From: Tipula vernalis
Taxonomy: Eukaryota > Arthropoda > Insecta > Diptera > Tipulidae
Direction: 5' to 3'
Assembly: GCA_958295665.1 (NCBI GenBank)
Contig: OY282559.1
Location: forward strand, 254,065,961 to 254,129,960
DNA length: 64,000 nucleotides
The first letter of the stretch is position 1; each line of letters starts with the position of its first letter. The notes under the pieces were generated by a model. The model was not told the origin of the DNA. It ran no database searches and saw nothing but the letters and a program-made list of their open reading frames with translations. Below are positions 9,829 to 19,651 of the stretch, piece by piece. The position numbers were made by a program, and so were the translations under genes.

Positions 9829-10229
9829 ATCAAAATTTGCTTCGACACCAGGTCCAATAAGTTTTTATAACATAAGCACGATGGGCTGTTTCTCCACTCA
9901 AGCGTTTACATCGGTCAATTTTTCCGATTTCACTAACACGCCTGACAAAACAACGGTTGGGTTCAATGATTGAATGAATCTATTCTTTTTCATGACGCTC
10001 ATAGGTTTTTCCCAAGTCCGATTTATAGAATACTTCGGCACGTACAGAAATCTGCCTATTTTGGTATTTTGTTACAATCATAAGCTTTGATTCCTGAAAT
10101 TTGAAGTGCCGGTGTGCTGGAGGCTTCAAATAATATTCAAAGGCTTTTCTAAAGTCATAGACTGAATAAATATTCAAATACTCCTGAACATCCACGATGG
10201 TATCCCATAAAAAATAAATTGATTTAACA
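9829..10229 (-). pseudogene. Unidentified reading frame with one in-frame stop
   Basis: On the minus strand, one frame from about 10229 gives protein-like sequence (LWDTIVDVQEYLNIY, then YYLKPPAHRHFKFQE, then RAEVFYKSDLGKTYERH). After a single TAG at about 9980 it continues in the same frame with EPNRCFVRRVSEIGKID, then AHRAYVIKTYWTWC, to about 9830. The composition is that of a real, charged, folded protein, and the frame is conserved across the stop, so this looks like an exon or gene fragment with one nonsense mutation. I do not recognise the family. It ends a few bases outside the right edge of the LTR element, which may have truncated it. Confidence 0.45.
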
Positions 10230-10690
10230 TTACAATCATAATGTGCAACATGCTTACCGACTTTCGTATTTTATTTAATAAATATTCACTTCTAGGAAAA
10301 CACTAGCCACAACACGACTATCTAACAAGCTTCCTTAATCAAAACTATTTTATGCTAAAGACATTTTTTGACGTCTAACAATTTTTGCGCCTAAAAGGAA
10401 AACAATCGTTTTGCTACAAATTTCAATAAACGCATACCAGATCTCGAATGGAAAGGCATGGTTTTGACTTGCACTTAGAGAAGGAATAGAGTTGGTTTGC
10501 AACCAGATCAATTTTTTTGTTTTCGTTTTGAAAGGGAAAACAACTGTTTTGGAAAAATCCAGTTGAATAAGTTGATTTTATTATAACCTCATCATTAACT
10601 ATTTGCTTCTAGGCTACACATAGCAAGTTCGCGTATATAATATGGAATTTCGCTCGTACGGGATTTTCCGTTCCTTTTTTACATGAAATT
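10230..10690. other. AT-rich non-coding stretch
   Basis: No coding motif seen. It contains degenerate copies of the GGAATA…TTTGCAACC string found before the Gypsy element. Confidence 0.4.
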
Positions 10691-10855
10691 TTTGACTTAC
10701 CCCTCGTTGAATGATATTCTAATGGTGGGCCCCAATGTACAAACCCCGCTTATCAATATTCTTATTAGATTTCGGTAACATGAGTTTGTGATATGTGCGG
10801 ACCTGGAGAAAATGTATCGACAAGTGTGGGTGTCACCAGAGGATCGTATACCATA
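10691..10855 (+). pseudogene. Bel/Pao reverse-transcriptase fragment
   Basis: A plus-strand frame contains SLNDILMVGPNVQTPL, one stop, then FVICADLEKMYRQVWVSPED. This is the RT palm of Bel/Pao elements (compare SLNDVMHVGP and TADIEKMFRQIW in the intact element at 14–19 kb), including the first catalytic aspartate in ADLEKM. Nothing upstream or downstream continues the frame, so it is a roughly 55-residue orphan fragment of a different Bel/Pao family. Confidence 0.85.
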
Positions 10856-11470
10856 AAATATAAAAAAAAACATTTCGTAATATAAATTAAACAGGTCTGT
10901 GCAGGGCGATTGATTTTTGTTTTTCCCGATTTTTAAATCAAGCTTTATTTAGCTGGTAATCTCAGGTGAAACTCTTTCGCAGAAAAGATTTCTGCCACAG
11001 CCGAATCACTACTTTGAGTTTTGATCAGCTGATCAGAATTATTTGTTGAATTTATTATATTTTGATTTCAAGCAGACTTCTGATGAGACAAAGTTTCGTA
11101 TTGAAGGTGCTTCAAATCTATTTTCTAACTGAAAATTGATGATACATATGTTTTACTTACAATTAACTATACAATGATTACCAGACCTAAGGGTGGTGCT
11201 GGTGTGCGGGACGACCAGAAGGCCTCCCTACCGAAATGTTTATAAAGTAACAACCTAAAATATTTTTGATCTAAAGATGAGACACTATAGCGTTACATAT
11301 TCGATATACGATTGAATCGCTAATTCTAAAACATTTGAGCATTAAAGAAATTCTCTGTGCTCTTTGATGTGATAACGAGAGGCCCCGAAGGTGGTTACTT
11401 TAATTTTGGTCTCTTTTAAAATTCGCTTGAACAAGGGATTCTCATCTGCATTGCATATATGATTATAAAC
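10856..11470. other. AT-rich non-coding stretch before the Bel/Pao element
   Basis: No recognisable gene. ACAA at 11471–11474 is the left target duplication of the Bel/Pao insertion. Confidence 0.4.
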
Positions 11471-11474
11471 ACAA

Positions 11475-11932
11475 TGTTATTCCAGCAAATATTGTGCTTA
11501 GGTTGTAAGGCTAAGCGATTGCTTGATTAACGAATTTGTCTAATTAAATTACCGCTGGTGGGGTTTAATTAAACGGAGAATTAGAAACTACACGTTTGGT
11601 GATTAAGTTTATTCTGGTTTATTATTAATTAATTTCGAGTTTATATATAAATTCATAAAATGCTTAATAATTAGTTTTTATAATGTTGTTTATATGCTAT
11701 AATATATGATATTCATGTAATTAGAATCATTTGAATACAGATGTTGTTGTTGTACTCGACAGGAAGTAATATTATATGCATACGGATAGGAAGTAATATT
11801 ATATGCATACGAAGAAAAGTAAATTTGTGACACATGTTAATTTACTTGAATTGTAAACTAAGCAAAATGTTATAATCTTTAATGTATATTTAAAGAAAAT
11901 ACGTAATTCCATGTTCACAGATGAAGTGAACA
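11475..11932 (-). repeat. 3' LTR of the Bel/Pao element
   Basis: 458 bp with TG/CA termini, about 98–99% identical by eye to 19190–19647. It contains a tandem pair of AGGAAGTAATATTATATGCA units (around 11761–11810). Confidence 0.9.
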
Positions 11933-12061
11933 TACTCCCGGGCTACATTAAGCCTTTTATCTGGTTGTTTGTAATGCGGACCCTCTGTATGTGTCGCGCA
12001 TAATTCTTTAGATGTCCGCTATGTATTTTACAGAATATGGCGCTGCTACAAGTTGTTGGTA

Positions 12062-14125
12062 TTAAACATGAGGGAGTGGTTCCAGAGGTTGAGCCGGGTG
12101 TTGATGTGCTAGCAAATTCATTCTTCTGAATATACAGCAAGCGATGATAAAGAGAGCCGCTGGTATTACTAGATAAATTGCTGCATAGTGATGGTAATCG
12201 TGTATGTTAACCTTTGCTTCTGATGTCATTAGTGACCTCTTTTGGTCTTGAATGACGGCCTCAATTGCCTCGATTCCTGGAAATTTCGAAGTTGATGTGT
12301 GGTTTATGATGTCTGTAACATTTATCATCTCGCTCAGGTTGAATGACGGCAAAAAGGAAAATTTGTACTTGCTGCTGAATGTTTTGTATCCTGACACTGT
12401 AAATGTATCACCTTTGAGGATGCAGTTTGCATGCAGCTCCAGGATTCCCTCACCATGAATGGATGTGGTTGTGGTTTCAAATGTGCCATCAATTTCATGT
12501 TCGCAAATTACATTGCAAGTTGTTCTTGAGCTAGTTACAAAGATCCATGCGTTGTATCTGTGTAGAGGAATCCAAATAGTGGTGATTGCTCTTTGAAGTA
12601 TCTGGCAGCTTGTTGGTATTTCGCCATCCTGTTTGAGTAACTGCATTTCACATATGCTTTCATTGGAGCTGTAGTCATACAGCGGCTGACGTGTGTTGCA
12701 GAGATATTCTCCATTTAGATGAGTGCAAGCGTTGAATTCATGAGTAGAGAGTGGCATGTATTTATCCTGATGACTTGTTACCATCAAATAACTTGAGGAC
12801 GGCTGAATATACACATACTTTCTTTGATGTAGCGTGGGCACCGGTATTATGTTATATAAGGTGTATCGGATTCTCTGTACCAACGGGATTTTAACCTCGA
12901 AGATTATGATTTCCTGAATTTTTATGGTTTTGACCGTGGTGATTTTATATATATGAGCTATATCTCTATTACGAAATGGTATGTCTTGGCTTGGTTTGAG
13001 ATTATCGACTATCTGTCTGGTTTGCTCCTGAAGTTGGTGTGGTGTTAATATGAGTGGACTAAGTTTGCCTTGGTGTACTTCCGTTATGGTATCGATTACT
13101 GCTGATTGGAATGTGCGGAGTTTCATCATTTCCAACATTGTGTGAAGAGCAATGTCAGTGAATTCTTCATGAAATATGAGGTCTGTTATTATTTGTTTAA
13201 GAGCTTCGAATCTTTGATTTGTTTCTTCGTGGTCGCGCTTGATGATGTTCACTGTCGTTTCTATTATAGATATCTGTTGCTGTAAAAGTTTCTGGTGATG
13301 TTGTTGGTTTAGATTAAGCTTTGCTATGCTTTCTTTGTAGGAATTTCCGGCACGTTGATCAAGTACGCCAAATAGCTCATTGGCGATGGTACCAACGAAG
13401 TCAAACGGTGATCTTTTTTGACGGGCTCTTTCATTTCTTCCCAACATATTCAGTATTTCGTTTTGCTCTTCTAAGTCGATGTAGAGGTTCCGCATTTGGG
13501 ATGAAATTAATCCACAGTGTATATATGTAGACTTGGAGTGTGTTGTATTTTTGCATAATTCATTTAGCTGCCGAGTGGATTTTTCCAAATGGTTGAGCTC
13601 GGTCCAATATACTGTTAGATTGAAGTATGTTATTAGTTTCCATTCTCCATTGATTAAACTGCTTTGACCAATTTTGTCAAAGTAGATGCCCGGATGAGAC
13701 GAGAACTTGGATATGTTGTAACTGGATGTTGTTTCTGATACCAGCATTCCTAATATACAGAATATTGACAGCGTGTACAGCAGGAGATTTGATTTTGTGC
13801 TTGCTCTGGTTACTCGTCTCTGTGGTGGGTTTTGTGTTTCCTTCTGGTTTGAAACATCTGTGACCATACCGTGTTGATCTGTTGCTTGTGGCTCGTCTAC
13901 TGGTAGAACGGATATTTTGGTAATTGCTCTTTTATAGAGAACATTTCCCGGGCCACGTATTGAAACTACGCGAACCAATCCGTTTGGTCCCGGGTGTGTT
14001 TCAACAATTCTACCTCTTACCCATTTTGTGGGAGGTAGATTGTCTTCAATTAAGAGCACAAGATTGCAAACTTGTATTTGTGGCCTTGATTGTAGCCATT
14101 TTGGTCGTTGTTGTAGTCTTCGCAA
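12062..14125 (-). CDS. Bel/Pao pol C-terminus continuous with F-type envelope glycoprotein
   Basis: A 687-codon frame on the minus strand. The first ~85 residues are the C-terminal domain that follows the Bel/Pao integrase core (PPTKWVRGRIVETHPGPNG, then VVSIRGPGNVLYKR). The rest is envelope: a hydrophobic signal-like segment at about residues 110–130, a dibasic furin-type site RQKR near 235 followed by SPFDFVGTIANELFGVLD (resembling the fusion-peptide region of baculovirus-type F proteins), a coiled region with MLEMMK, a Cys-rich ectodomain and a membrane anchor near 647–667 (AIYLVIPAALFIIACCIF). Such proteins mediate membrane fusion in errantiviruses and some Bel/Pao elements. No ATG opens the frame: the first codon reported is TTG, and an in-frame TGA lies about 20 bp upstream, so it continues pol rather than starting a protein. 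Confidence 0.85.
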   Translation of the reverse strand: MRRLQQRPKWLQSRPQIQVCNLVLLIEDNLPPTKWVRGRIVETHPGPNGLVRVVSIRGPGNVLYKRAITKISVLPVDEPQATDQHGMVTDVSNQKETQNPPQRRVTRASTKSNLLLYTLSIFCILGMLVSETTSSYNISKFSSHPGIYFDKIGQSSLINGEWKLITYFNLTVYWTELNHLEKSTRQLNELCKNTTHSKSTYIHCGLISSQMRNLYIDLEEQNEILNMLGRNERARQKRSPFDFVGTIANELFGVLDQRAGNSYKESIAKLNLNQQHHQKLLQQQISIIETTVNIIKRDHEETNQRFEALKQIITDLIFHEEFTDIALHTMLEMMKLRTFQSAVIDTITEVHQGKLSPLILTPHQLQEQTRQIVDNLKPSQDIPFRNRDIAHIYKITTVKTIKIQEIIIFEVKIPLVQRIRYTLYNIIPVPTLHQRKYVYIQPSSSYLMVTSHQDKYMPLSTHEFNACTHLNGEYLCNTRQPLYDYSSNESICEMQLLKQDGEIPTSCQILQRAITTIWIPLHRYNAWIFVTSSRTTCNVICEHEIDGTFETTTTSIHGEGILELHANCILKGDTFTVSGYKTFSSKYKFSFLPSFNLSEMINVTDIINHTSTSKFPGIEAIEAVIQDQKRSLMTSEAKVNIHDYHHYAAIYLVIPAALFIIACCIFRRMNLLAHQHPAQPLEPLPHV

Positions 14126-14286
14126 ATATTCGTTACTTCATTTTTTCCAAAAATCTTGTTTCAGTTTTTGTAGCATCTGCCATCTTGACAAGCGATGTAT
14201 GTTTGAATCTGCTAGATTTTCTTCTGGCACTGCAGTTAGTGATGAGCCGATTAAAAAATGGCCAGGTGTTAGAACTTCAAGGTCTG
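14126..14286 (-). pseudogene. Break zone at the integrase end of the Bel/Pao pol
   Basis: Between the two long frames the expected integrase-to-C-terminal linker is present in a frame shifted relative to gag-pol. It shows the typical LTPGHFLIG motif, then an in-frame TGA near 14147. One indel close to 14290–14300 and one nonsense change thus separate pol into two frames. Both look like recent single mutations, since domains on either side are well preserved. Confidence 0.75.
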
Positions 14287-17200
14287 CTATATCACTGGAC
14301 ATATTGGCCTTGAATTTAGAATGGCCTCTATTTGATTTAACAGTGTTGTTAATTCTTCATAGGTGAGCGTTGCATTTCCCATGATCTTTTTTAGGTGGGT
14401 CTTCACTGATTTGACACCAACTTCCCATAGCCCACCAAAATGGGATGATGCAGGTGGTTGAAAATGCCAAGTTATTCCCTCTGTTGCTAATTGTTGAGCG
14501 ACAATATCGCTGAAGTTAGCTGTTTCTTGTATCCTTTTTAGCTGATTATTAGCTCCAACAAAATTCGTACCGTTGTCACTATATATGTGAGTACATAATC
14601 CACGCCTGGATGTGAACATTTTAAGGGCCGCAATAAATGCTTCTGTGGTGAGATCCGTTACTGTTTCTACATGTATTGCTTTGGTTGATAAGCAAATGAA
14701 GATTGCAATGTATGCCTTGTAAGTTTTACCTCCTCTGCCTTTGGTTGTTTTTATTTGCACGGGACCTGCATAATCCACTCCGGTATGCGTAAATGGTCTT
14801 GTTGGCTGAACTCGTGCGTATGGTAGGTTTCCCATCAACTGGTTACTTCCTGGCTTGATTTTGAATCTGTGGCATACAATGCATTTTGAAATTACTGATT
14901 TAGTTGTCGTTCTGCCTCTTATAATCCAATACTTTTTCCGGATGAAGGAGAGGGTGAGTTCGATCCCACCATGCATCATTTTCAAATGTGCATGATTGAT
15001 TAAGCTTTTACTCAATTGGTGGTGGACAGGAAGAATGGCTGGATGTTTCTCTTCGTAGCTTAAAAATGATTTTTGCAGCCTGCCCCCTACTCGTAGAATT
15101 CCCTCTGGATCCAGAAATGGATTTAATGACAATAACTTGCTTTTCTTATCTATTGGATTGTTTTTCATTAGCTGAGTTATTTCCGCGTTGTAATAATTTC
15201 GTTGTGTATGCTTCACGATAATCTTCTCAGCCTCATTTAGATCATATTTGTTGACCTTGATTTTTCTACACCTTTTTATAAAATTTATTACAGTTCTAAC
15301 AATCCGTTTTAGTTTAGTGAAACTGGATATTTTATTTATTAAGTGAACTATCCTGTCATCATCCTCTGTGATGGTAGTGAAGTTGCTATTTTTTAGTTCT
15401 GTTGGTTGTTGTTTTTCTGGTTCAAGACAGTTTTGTATGTTTGGCGGGTATTCGTGCTTGATTTTGAGCCAATGTGGTCCTGACCACCAGAGCTTATGAT
15501 TTATCAGTTCATCAACCGTTATTCCGCGGCTCGCGCAATCAGCTGGGTTGTCGCCTGATTTGATGTGGCGCCATTGATGTGGTTCGGTAAAATTCCTAAT
15601 CTCCGATACTCTGTTGGCAACATAAGTTTTATATTTCTGAATATCTCCTTGTATCCATGACAGAACTATGGTTGAATCGGTCCATGCGATAGTTGTTGCT
15701 TGCTGTATTTCTAATGCTTGTTTTACTTCATTAAGAAGTTTAGCCAATAAGAGAGTGCCATTTAGTTCCAGCCTTGGTAATGTTACTTTTGATTTCGTTG
15801 GCGCGACTCTTGTTTTGGCTGCTATAAGGTTGATGCTCACTTCACTTTCTTTATTGATTACTTTTAGGTAGACGCAGGCGGCATAGGCTTGCTCTGAAGC
15901 ATCGCTGAAGCCGTTAACCTCAATCTGTGATTCAGGTGTGTAATTTATCCATCTTGAAACTTTTATATCACTGAGAAGCTGTAGTTTGTCTTTAAAGTTT
16001 AACCATTGTTGACCTATGGCTTCAGGAACCGGTTCATCCCATGTGAGACCCATGAGCCACATTTTTTGTAACATTATCTTTGGTGTTATTATTACTGGTG
16101 CTAGCCATCCTAATGGATCAAATAGCTTAGCAGTCGTGGAGAGAATAATTCGCTTCGTCAACTTGCCACTTGGAATTGGTACGTTTATATTAAACTCAAA
16201 TACATCCGCTTTAGGTTTCCAAAAAAGACCAAGGGCTTTTATGCTTTGATCGATTTCAATTTTATGTGATTCTGTTAGTTCTCTGTCCGCTACGTTGATT
16301 AAGAGCTGTGTTTGGTTGCTTGCCCATTTTCTTAAATTAAAGCCTCCTTTTTGAAGTAGTTCCGTTAGTTGGATTTGAATGGCTGATGCTTCTTTGATTG
16401 TGTCGCAGCCTGTCATGAGATCATCGACGTAGAAATCTTTTTGTAACACCTTGCATGTCATAGGAAAGTTCTTTCTTTCGTCTTCTGCGAGCTGGTTTAA
16501 AGTTTTTACTGCAAGATAAGTGGCAGCTGCTGTTCCGTATGTTACTGTGTTAAGTTGGTACTCTTGAATCTTTTCTGAAGACGAGTTTCGCCACAGAATT
16601 CGTTGAAAGTTTCTATCTTCCTTGTTTATCCAAATCTGCCGAAACATTTTCTCTATGTCGGCCGTGAAGACATATTTGTGCTTTCGCCATCTCATTACGA
16701 TATGCCACAGGTCTTGTTGTATTTTGGGACCAACATGCATTACATCATTTAATGACCGGCCGTTGGTTGTTTTGGCGGACGCGTCAAAAACTACTCTTAA
16801 CTTTGTTGTAGTACTTGATGGCTTGAGGACCGCATGATGGGGCATGTAATATTTTCCTTCGTTCAACTCTGTTGGTTGAATTTTCTTCATATGTCCGAGA
16901 TATTCATAATCTTGTATGAATTCTTTGTATTGTGTGGCTAATTCGTTGTTCTTCATGAGTTGCCTTTCTAGTTGGAGAAATCTTGCTGTTGCCATCCTTT
17001 TGGAATCTCCTAGGTCTGCCTGTTGTTGGAACGGAATTTTAAGAGTGTATCTACCGTCTGATTCTCTTTTGTGGGAGTTTCGAAAATGTCGTTCACATTC
17101 TTCTTCATCAGTAGTATGTTTTCTCGGCGGATGTAGTTCCTCTATTTCCCAAAATTTCTTGAGGGTTTTCTCAATTTCATCAGTTGTATTTTCCTTTGTT

Positions 17201-18945
17201 GTGATTGCTACGGTTTTGGTTAACGGCTCGTCTATTGAGTGTGAATTGTTAGATCTTCCTAATATTATCCACCCAAACCTTGTACGTTGAGCAATTGGTT
17301 GTTGATTGTTTATTTTTATTATATCCGGTAATACTATATCGGCATAGTAATCTGCACCAATAAGTAAGCCTATCGGTGCTGACGTGTGGAAGTTAGGATC
17401 GGCCAACTGAGGTAGATTTTTCCAAGTCTGGCTTGTTATTGTTCTCCGTGGTTGATTGTCTGTAATTTTATTCACTACGTAAGCTTCTATTTCCAGGTTA
17501 TACCTCGATTGAAATTGAGGCATAATTGATAGTTTAGCAGCCTTTTTGATTATTTCTTTGTTGTTTGCGCAAATGCCAGTGACGTGAAATTCTGTGCTAG
17601 ACGTTTTTGTTTGTAGTCGGTTTACTGCGTTTGAAGTGATGAACGTGGCTTGTGAGCAAGGATCTATAATGGCACGTAAATGACAGTCTTGTCCATTCTT
17701 AGTTAGTGACATCTCGTATGCTCTCAGGGATTCATGATCCAGTTTTTTGGCCAATACGTATATCACTATTTGATCCCAAGAATCAGTGTTGATTCCAAGG
17801 TGCTTGATTGCATGTAAACATTCTCTGGTCGTGTCGTATAATCCTCTTATGGCTGGTGCGGATTCGGTATTTATTGTTGGTTGTGCCATCAAGGTATGAA
17901 TGTATTTGTTTACGTTCATCCTGCGATTATCGTATCTTGTTTTGATTATGTCCCATGCGGGTTCATAGTTTTCTCCTACGGATTGTAGGTGATTTATCAG
18001 CCTGGCTGCTTGACGTCCAATGTAGGTCTTTAGATAATTAATCTTGTGTGTGTTGTTAAGTGCTTGATTGTTGTGCACTAGTTGTTCAAAGACATCATGA
18101 AATGCCATCCATTTCATGTATTCTCCATTAAAGTGGGGTATTTGTATTTCGGGAAGCTTAATTTCTGCCGGTCGATTACTGCCGGCTTTATATTGTTTGT
18201 TCTTCATGATCACCTCTACTACTATTTCGTCATACGCTTTTCGTATTGTGTCGTAGTATTCATCTATGAAGTATTTTGTTGTTGTTTCATCATCCTCAGT
18301 CGCCTCCAGGCATATGTTGTCGTGAAGATCTGATACTTGATTCATCATTCTCTCCATGTGAGTTAGTGATAAATTCAATGATGCTTCAGCTTCTCCTTGT
18401 TCCAATTTATTTTTTGTGGACCTTATCTCTTTGTATAAGCTCCTCAGTTTGATGTCTTGTTGTTTTAATTGTTGTTTGAATTTTGGCGATTGTCTGAATT
18501 CAAGGTTTGACTCAATTTTTGGCGTCTCGTGTAATGGACTATGCCTGAATTCGCTTGTTGATGTCTCTGGGTCAGTGTTGTTGATCTCTATATCTGGGGT
18601 GATGCTGAGTTCTTTGAAATTGATTGCTGCATCTGCTGTTGGAAGTGGTGTGGATGGCAGCCCCGGATCGTTTAGGCGTTGTCGCATTTCCTCCATAATT
18701 TTTTGGTAATTATCTGCCACATTTTGCCTATCCTTGTAGTACTGATCTGTTGACTTCAGTGGTGGTTGGAGTTCTCTGATTAAATTGTCGTCATCGATGT
18801 ACTCTTTGTATATCTTCTTCAAAGCTGCTATTTTTTTCTCCAAATATGTCTTCGTTTTTCGTATTGCTCCATCTTTTTTATAGTTTGTGATGAGCTGCTC
18901 TATTTCTTCTGTCTTTTGCTTTTGTTTCTGCAATAGCTTTTCCAT
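14287..18945 (-). CDS. Bel/Pao gag-pol polyprotein (1552 residues)
   Basis: Starts at an ATG at 18943–18945. Domains: charged coiled N-terminus (1–250); DUF1759-type gag around 258–400 (LPEIQIPHFNGEYMKWMAF); a DUF1758-type protease near 425 (LRAIIDPCSQATFIT, where the usual D-S/T-G reads D-P-C); RT around 700–850 with the catalytic box YVDD near 840; RNase H from about 1010 (GFSDASEQA, LPRLELNG, IAWTDSTI); an HHCC integrase finger near 1308–1356; and a DDE core with aspartates in HTGVDYAGP and YSDNGTNF and the glutamate in GLWEVG (about 1383–1507). Gag zinc knuckles expected between gag and protease are absent. The frame stops at 14287, inside the conserved end of the core, and downstream sequence matches in another frame. 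Confidence 0.93.
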   Translation of the reverse strand: MEKLLQKQKQKTEEIEQLITNYKKDGAIRKTKTYLEKKIAALKKIYKEYIDDDNLIRELQPPLKSTDQYYKDRQNVADNYQKIMEEMRQRLNDPGLPSTPLPTADAAINFKELSITPDIEINNTDPETSTSEFRHSPLHETPKIESNLEFRQSPKFKQQLKQQDIKLRSLYKEIRSTKNKLEQGEAEASLNLSLTHMERMMNQVSDLHDNICLEATEDDETTTKYFIDEYYDTIRKAYDEIVVEVIMKNKQYKAGSNRPAEIKLPEIQIPHFNGEYMKWMAFHDVFEQLVHNNQALNNTHKINYLKTYIGRQAARLINHLQSVGENYEPAWDIIKTRYDNRRMNVNKYIHTLMAQPTINTESAPAIRGLYDTTRECLHAIKHLGINTDSWDQIVIYVLAKKLDHESLRAYEMSLTKNGQDCHLRAIIDPCSQATFITSNAVNRLQTKTSSTEFHVTGICANNKEIIKKAAKLSIMPQFQSRYNLEIEAYVVNKITDNQPRRTITSQTWKNLPQLADPNFHTSAPIGLLIGADYYADIVLPDIIKINNQQPIAQRTRFGWIILGRSNNSHSIDEPLTKTVAITTKENTTDEIEKTLKKFWEIEELHPPRKHTTDEEECERHFRNSHKRESDGRYTLKIPFQQQADLGDSKRMATARFLQLERQLMKNNELATQYKEFIQDYEYLGHMKKIQPTELNEGKYYMPHHAVLKPSSTTTKLRVVFDASAKTTNGRSLNDVMHVGPKIQQDLWHIVMRWRKHKYVFTADIEKMFRQIWINKEDRNFQRILWRNSSSEKIQEYQLNTVTYGTAAATYLAVKTLNQLAEDERKNFPMTCKVLQKDFYVDDLMTGCDTIKEASAIQIQLTELLQKGGFNLRKWASNQTQLLINVADRELTESHKIEIDQSIKALGLFWKPKADVFEFNINVPIPSGKLTKRIILSTTAKLFDPLGWLAPVIITPKIMLQKMWLMGLTWDEPVPEAIGQQWLNFKDKLQLLSDIKVSRWINYTPESQIEVNGFSDASEQAYAACVYLKVINKESEVSINLIAAKTRVAPTKSKVTLPRLELNGTLLLAKLLNEVKQALEIQQATTIAWTDSTIVLSWIQGDIQKYKTYVANRVSEIRNFTEPHQWRHIKSGDNPADCASRGITVDELINHKLWWSGPHWLKIKHEYPPNIQNCLEPEKQQPTELKNSNFTTITEDDDRIVHLINKISSFTKLKRIVRTVINFIKRCRKIKVNKYDLNEAEKIIVKHTQRNYYNAEITQLMKNNPIDKKSKLLSLNPFLDPEGILRVGGRLQKSFLSYEEKHPAILPVHHQLSKSLINHAHLKMMHGGIELTLSFIRKKYWIIRGRTTTKSVISKCIVCHRFKIKPGSNQLMGNLPYARVQPTRPFTHTGVDYAGPVQIKTTKGRGGKTYKAYIAIFICLSTKAIHVETVTDLTTEAFIAALKMFTSRRGLCTHIYSDNGTNFVGANNQLKRIQETANFSDIVAQQLATEGITWHFQPPASSHFGGLWEVGVKSVKTHLKKIMGNATLTYEELTTLLNQIEAILNSRPICPVI

Positions 18946-19189
18946 GCCTATAGTTGTAATTGACTAAGTTGCGGCTAGTTAGTGGAACAGCGGGTGTCTG
19001 CTTCACGGTGCAGTTGTTTGGATATCCGCCGGTTGTTGATTGACGTATTTGATAGATATCCCGCCGGTTGTTGATTGACGTATTTGATAAATATTCCGTC
19101 GGTTGTTGATTGACGTATTTGATAGATATCCCGTCGGTTGTTGATTGACGTATTTGGTTGTTGCCAGTTTTAATAGCTCGAAGGACCAA
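18946..19189 (-). promoter_or_regulatory. Bel/Pao leader with primer site and 35-bp minisatellite
   Basis: Directly inside the 5' LTR, the minus strand reads TTGGTCCTTCGAGC, a TGG-starting candidate primer-binding site. About four tandem 35-bp units based on CCGGTTGTTGATTGACGTAT follow (around 19023–19158 in plus coordinates, alternating CCGCC and CCGTC versions). Then comes the gag ATG at 18945. Confidence 0.7.
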
Positions 19190-19647
19190 TGTTAATCCAG
19201 CAAATACTGTGCTTAGATTGTAAGGCTAAGCGTTTGCTTGATTAACGAATTTGTCTAATTAAATTACCGCTGGTGGGGTTTAATTAAACGGAGAATTAGA
19301 AACTACACGTTTGGTGATTAAGTTTATTCTGGTTTATTATTAATTAATTTCGAGTTTATATACAAATTCATAAAATGCTTAATAATTAGTTTTTATAATG
19401 TTGTTTATATGCTATAATATATGATATTCATGTAATTAGAATCATTTGAATACAGATGTTGTTGTTGTACTCGACAGGAAGTAATATTATATGCATACGG
19501 ATAGGAAGTAATATTATATGCATACGAAGAAAAGTAAATTTGTGACACATGTTAATTTACTTGAATTGTAAACTAAGCAAAATGTTATAATCTTTAATGT
19601 ATATTTAAAGAAAATACATAATTCCATGTTCACAGATGAAGTGAACA
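19190..19647 (-). repeat. 5' LTR of the Bel/Pao element
   Basis: 458 bp with TG/CA termini; sense of transcription is minus. Followed by ACAA (19648–19651), matching the left flank. Confidence 0.9.
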
Positions 19648-19651
19648 ACAA

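Larger units (their letters stand above)
11475..19647 (-). mobile_element. Bel/Pao LTR retroelement with envelope gene (endogenous-retrovirus-like)
   Basis: Two 458-bp LTRs (11475–11932 and 19190–19647) begin with TG and end with CA, differ at about six positions by eye, and are flanked by ACAA on both sides (11471–11474 and 19648–19651). The element reads on the minus strand: 5' LTR, a TGG-starting primer site, a leader with a 35-bp minisatellite, a 1552-codon gag-pol, then a 687-codon frame holding the pol C-terminus and an F-type envelope, then the 3' LTR. It is the best preserved element in the window. It has two breaks near the integrase end and seems to lack the gag zinc-finger segment. 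Confidence 0.95.

Noticed and set aside
14028..18709. Many plus-strand frames opposite the Bel/Pao coding region
   Set aside because: They are antisense shadows of gag-pol and envelope with no domains of their own.
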